This document shows, piece by piece, positions 5,874 through 7,198 of a DNA stretch of 7,198 nt. The stretch is from an uncultured Dysgonomonas sp. Its GTDB lineage: Bacteria; Bacteroidota; Bacteroidia; Bacteroidales; Dysgonomonadaceae. The notes under the pieces are model-generated. The model worked only from the letters and a program-made list of their open reading frames with translations, was not told where the DNA came from and ran no database searches. The stretch covers positions 1 through 7,198 of the forward strand of contig CALYRA010000052.1 of NCBI GenBank assembly GCA_945292135.1, read 5' to 3'. Both the position numbers and the translations under genes were made by a program. Each line of letters starts with the position of its first letter. Positions within the stretch are counted from its first letter, which is position 1.

Positions 5874-5906
5874 CAATATTGGAAATCGTAGGCTTTGTAT
5901 TCTTTT

Positions 5907-6752
5907 ATGAAAATCAAATATACTCATCTTCCTAAGCTTGAAGAATCTTCTTTTCATTTTGATCATGTCAAAATATTTTGGCACGAACAGATTACTTTGC
6001 ATGAACAGGAATCGTGGGAATTGTCTTATATTATTACGGGTAGCGGAACCAGAATTATCGGTGATAAGATTGAGCCTTTTTCGCGTAATGAGATTATTCT
6101 AATTCCGCCTAATATTCCGCATTGCTGGTTATTTGACGAACTGGATGCTGATCGTGAAGGCAAAATTGAGAATATTACTATTACCTTTTCCGAGCTGTTT
6201 CTTGATAATTTAATAATGACTTTTCCCGAATTGCGTCCGTTATTAAAATCTTTACAGGATAAAGAGCAAGCCATCTCTTTTAAAGGCGACAATCTTGTTT
6301 TTCTTCAGGATATTCTGTTGTCTATGATAGACCAATCGATAGTCGAAAGATTATGTTCATTGATTCGGGTTTTGTCTATAATTGGTTGTACAGATAATAT
6401 TGATAAGGTCGGCAAACGTATAGTTGAAGATAAAAAAACAAGGAGAATGCAAAAAATCCAATTGTATTTAATGAATAATTATCAGAACACAATAACATTG
6501 GATGAGATGTCTAAATTAGTGGATATGAATAAATCTTCTTTTTGCGTGTTTTTTAAGCGAATGACAGGCAAATCTTTTTTTTCTTATCTGAACGAATACA
6601 GGGTGGAATCTTCTTGCCAAATGATTCTGAAAACAAACTTGACAATTGCAGAGATCTGTTATTTTTCGGGTTTTAAAGATGTCCCATATTTTAATCGTAC
6701 TTTCAAGAAAGTAAAAAAATGTTCTCCAATCGAATACAGAAGAAGGGGATGA
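5907..6752 (+). CDS. AraC-family transcriptional regulator with cupin sensor, divergent from the acyltransferase
   Basis: From ATG 5907 the protein has 281 residues. The N-terminal cupin-like sensor shows SWELSYIITGSGTRIIGDKIEPF (36-58) and ILIPPNIPHCW (64-74), typical of sugar- or metabolite-responsive AraC proteins in Bacteroidota. The C-terminal DNA-binding domain (about 183-278) has the first helix-turn-helix at ITLDEMSKLVDMNKSSFCVFFKRMTGKSFFSYL (196-228). The second is at LTIAEICYFSGFKDVPYFNRTFKKVKKCSPIEYR (245-278), which carries the family's GF..vpYFnrtFkk..g.sP..yR signature. A TTG four codons earlier (5895) also opens the frame; the ATG was preferred because it gives a normal leader after the -7 box. 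Its divergent placement with a 121-bp shared control region suggests it regulates the acyltransferase and itself. The inducer is unknown. Confidence 0.92.
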   Translation: MKIKYTHLPKLEESSFHFDHVKIFWHEQITLHEQESWELSYIITGSGTRIIGDKIEPFSRNEIILIPPNIPHCWLFDELDADREGKIENITITFSELFLDNLIMTFPELRPLLKSLQDKEQAISFKGDNLVFLQDILLSMIDQSIVERLCSLIRVLSIIGCTDNIDKVGKRIVEDKKTRRMQKIQLYLMNNYQNTITLDEMSKLVDMNKSSFCVFFKRMTGKSFFSYLNEYRVESSCQMILKTNLTIAEICYFSGFKDVPYFNRTFKKVKKCSPIEYRRRG

Positions 6753-6958
6753 CCGGTATGTTATAGTTTATTTTTAACCGTTGATGGTTCTTCGATTTTA
6801 GTATTGGTTGAATTAATGTCTTGTTTTTTTACGAATGATAGTTTGTGGATTGAAGCATATTTTATATTTCAATATTAACTGTTTTATTTTTTTCTAAATC
6901 GATTAAGTGTATTCTCAATATATTTTGCATTGTGTTAATTATAATAAATATACTTTAA

Positions 6959-7010
6959 AATAACAATAATTAGGTATATCTATATAAGATTATACTAATT
7001 AATTGTTATT
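6959..7010. repeat. Near-perfect 52-bp inverted repeat
   Basis: AATAACAAT (6959-6967) pairs with ATTGTTATT (7002-7010). AATTAG (6968-6973) pairs with CTAATT (6995-7000), and TATA (6975-6978) pairs with TATA (6991-6994). The stem has 19 bp with only two single-base bulges (G6974 and A7001) and a 12-base loop. It is nearly all A-T and is not followed by a long T run, so it is a poor terminator. It could be an operator, a structured mRNA end or a mobile-element remnant. Confidence 0.5.
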
Positions 7011-7043
7011 GTCCGAATGTCTTTCATTATAGAAATTTGCAAG

Positions 7044-7080
7044 TCCTTATAATAAGGTTTGTTAAGATCATTTATAAGGA
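7044..7080. promoter_or_regulatory. Palindrome and inverted half-site, operator-like
   Basis: CCTTAT-A-ATAAGG (7045-7057) is a perfect palindrome with one central base. A further half-site, TATAAGGA (7073-7080), is an exact inverted copy of TCCTTATA (7044-7051). It lies just downstream of the possible promoter at 7032-7039 and about 95 bp before the possible start at 7174, a position where a repressor site or a small leader hairpin would make sense. Confidence 0.3.
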
Positions 7081-7173
7081 ATCCGTTTGATTATAATTTG
7101 TTGCGATAATCCATAAAACCGATTGTAAATTGTAATAACATGCTTGAATTTTTAAATTGATATTATTTTATAA

Positions 7174-7198
7174 ATGAGTAACATAGTGTTTGGGTATT
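7174..7198 (+). CDS. Possible start of a gene running off the right edge (partial)
   Basis: ATG at 7174 opens eight codons (MSNIVFGY) that remain open to the end of the window. It follows an A/T-rich stretch (TTTTATAA) like that before other starts here, and a potential promoter lies about 135 bp upstream. Eight codons are far too few to show coding or function, so this is only a position to check in the flanking sequence. Confidence 0.2.

Larger units (their letters stand above)
6753..7173. other. Intergenic region, 421 bp, AT-rich
   Basis: No gene is supported. After the AraC stop there is only a weak AACC/GGTT hairpin near 6775-6790 and a seven-T run near 6825, so no strong terminator for that gene is evident. 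The region holds the long inverted repeat at 6959-7010 and the palindrome group at 7044-7080. A possible plus-strand promoter is GAAATTTG at 7032-7039, one mismatch to TAnnTTTG, with TTG at 7009-7011 and a 20-bp spacer. It points toward the possible gene at 7174. Confidence 0.5.

Noticed and set aside
5895..5906. Four extra N-terminal codons for the second AraC gene, starting at TTG 5895
   Set aside because: The ATG at 5907 is a better start codon and gives a normal leader after the -7 box at 5866-5873.
1..7198. CRISPR array, tRNA or rRNA genes, insertion sequence, toxin-antitoxin or phage-defence system
   Set aside because: I see no regularly spaced repeats, cloverleaf, transposase motifs or paired small toxin genes. 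The protein families present are enzymes, regulators and envelope proteins.

Overview
The window looks like chromosomal DNA of a member of the Bacteroidota, most likely Bacteroidales. The base composition is AT-rich and most genes lack a Shine-Dalgarno sequence. Copies of the Bacteroidetes -7 promoter box TAnnTTTG sit just upstream of the regulator, oxidoreductase and acyltransferase genes. The proteins also fit the group: a lipoprotein with a Bacteroidetes-like export signal, and an outer-membrane barrel ending in Tyr-Arg-Phe. I cannot fix the genus from this sequence.

Layout, left to right. Bases 2-91 are the last 29 codons of an outer-membrane beta-barrel protein (+). A gap of about 500 bp follows, with a rho-independent terminator (319-351) and a cluster of mutually pairing repeats (450-525). 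A four-helix membrane protein with a large, probably periplasmic, helical domain lies at 609-1643 (+). A convergent gap (1644-2014) holds a two-way terminator (1779-1813) and a second long compound hairpin (1905-1970).

Four minus-strand genes follow, transcribed right to left: an acyltransferase-3 membrane enzyme (4625-5785), an AraC-family regulator (3632-4474), a small NAD(P)-binding oxidoreductase (2894-3544) and a lipoprotein made of two tandem SnoaL/NTF2-like domains (2015-2881). The last two are 12 bp apart and surely form one operon, with the AraC gene directly upstream as its likely regulator. A second AraC-family gene (5907-6752, +) is divergent from the acyltransferase; the 121 bp between them carries one -7 box for each direction. 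The right end (6753-7198) is AT-rich and non-coding apart from a possible gene start at 7174. It holds a near-perfect 52-bp inverted repeat (6959-7010) and an operator-like palindrome (7045-7057).

The window therefore holds two small regulator-plus-target modules (AraC/oxidoreductase/SnoaL lipoprotein and AraC/acyltransferase) beside an independent membrane protein. I see no mobile element, CRISPR array, tRNA, rRNA or defence system. The points most worth following up are the duplicated SnoaL lipoprotein operon, the compound hairpin at 1905-1970 and the competing hairpins at 465-525. Start sites were revised for two genes where the longest frame begins at TTG inside or beside a promoter box.
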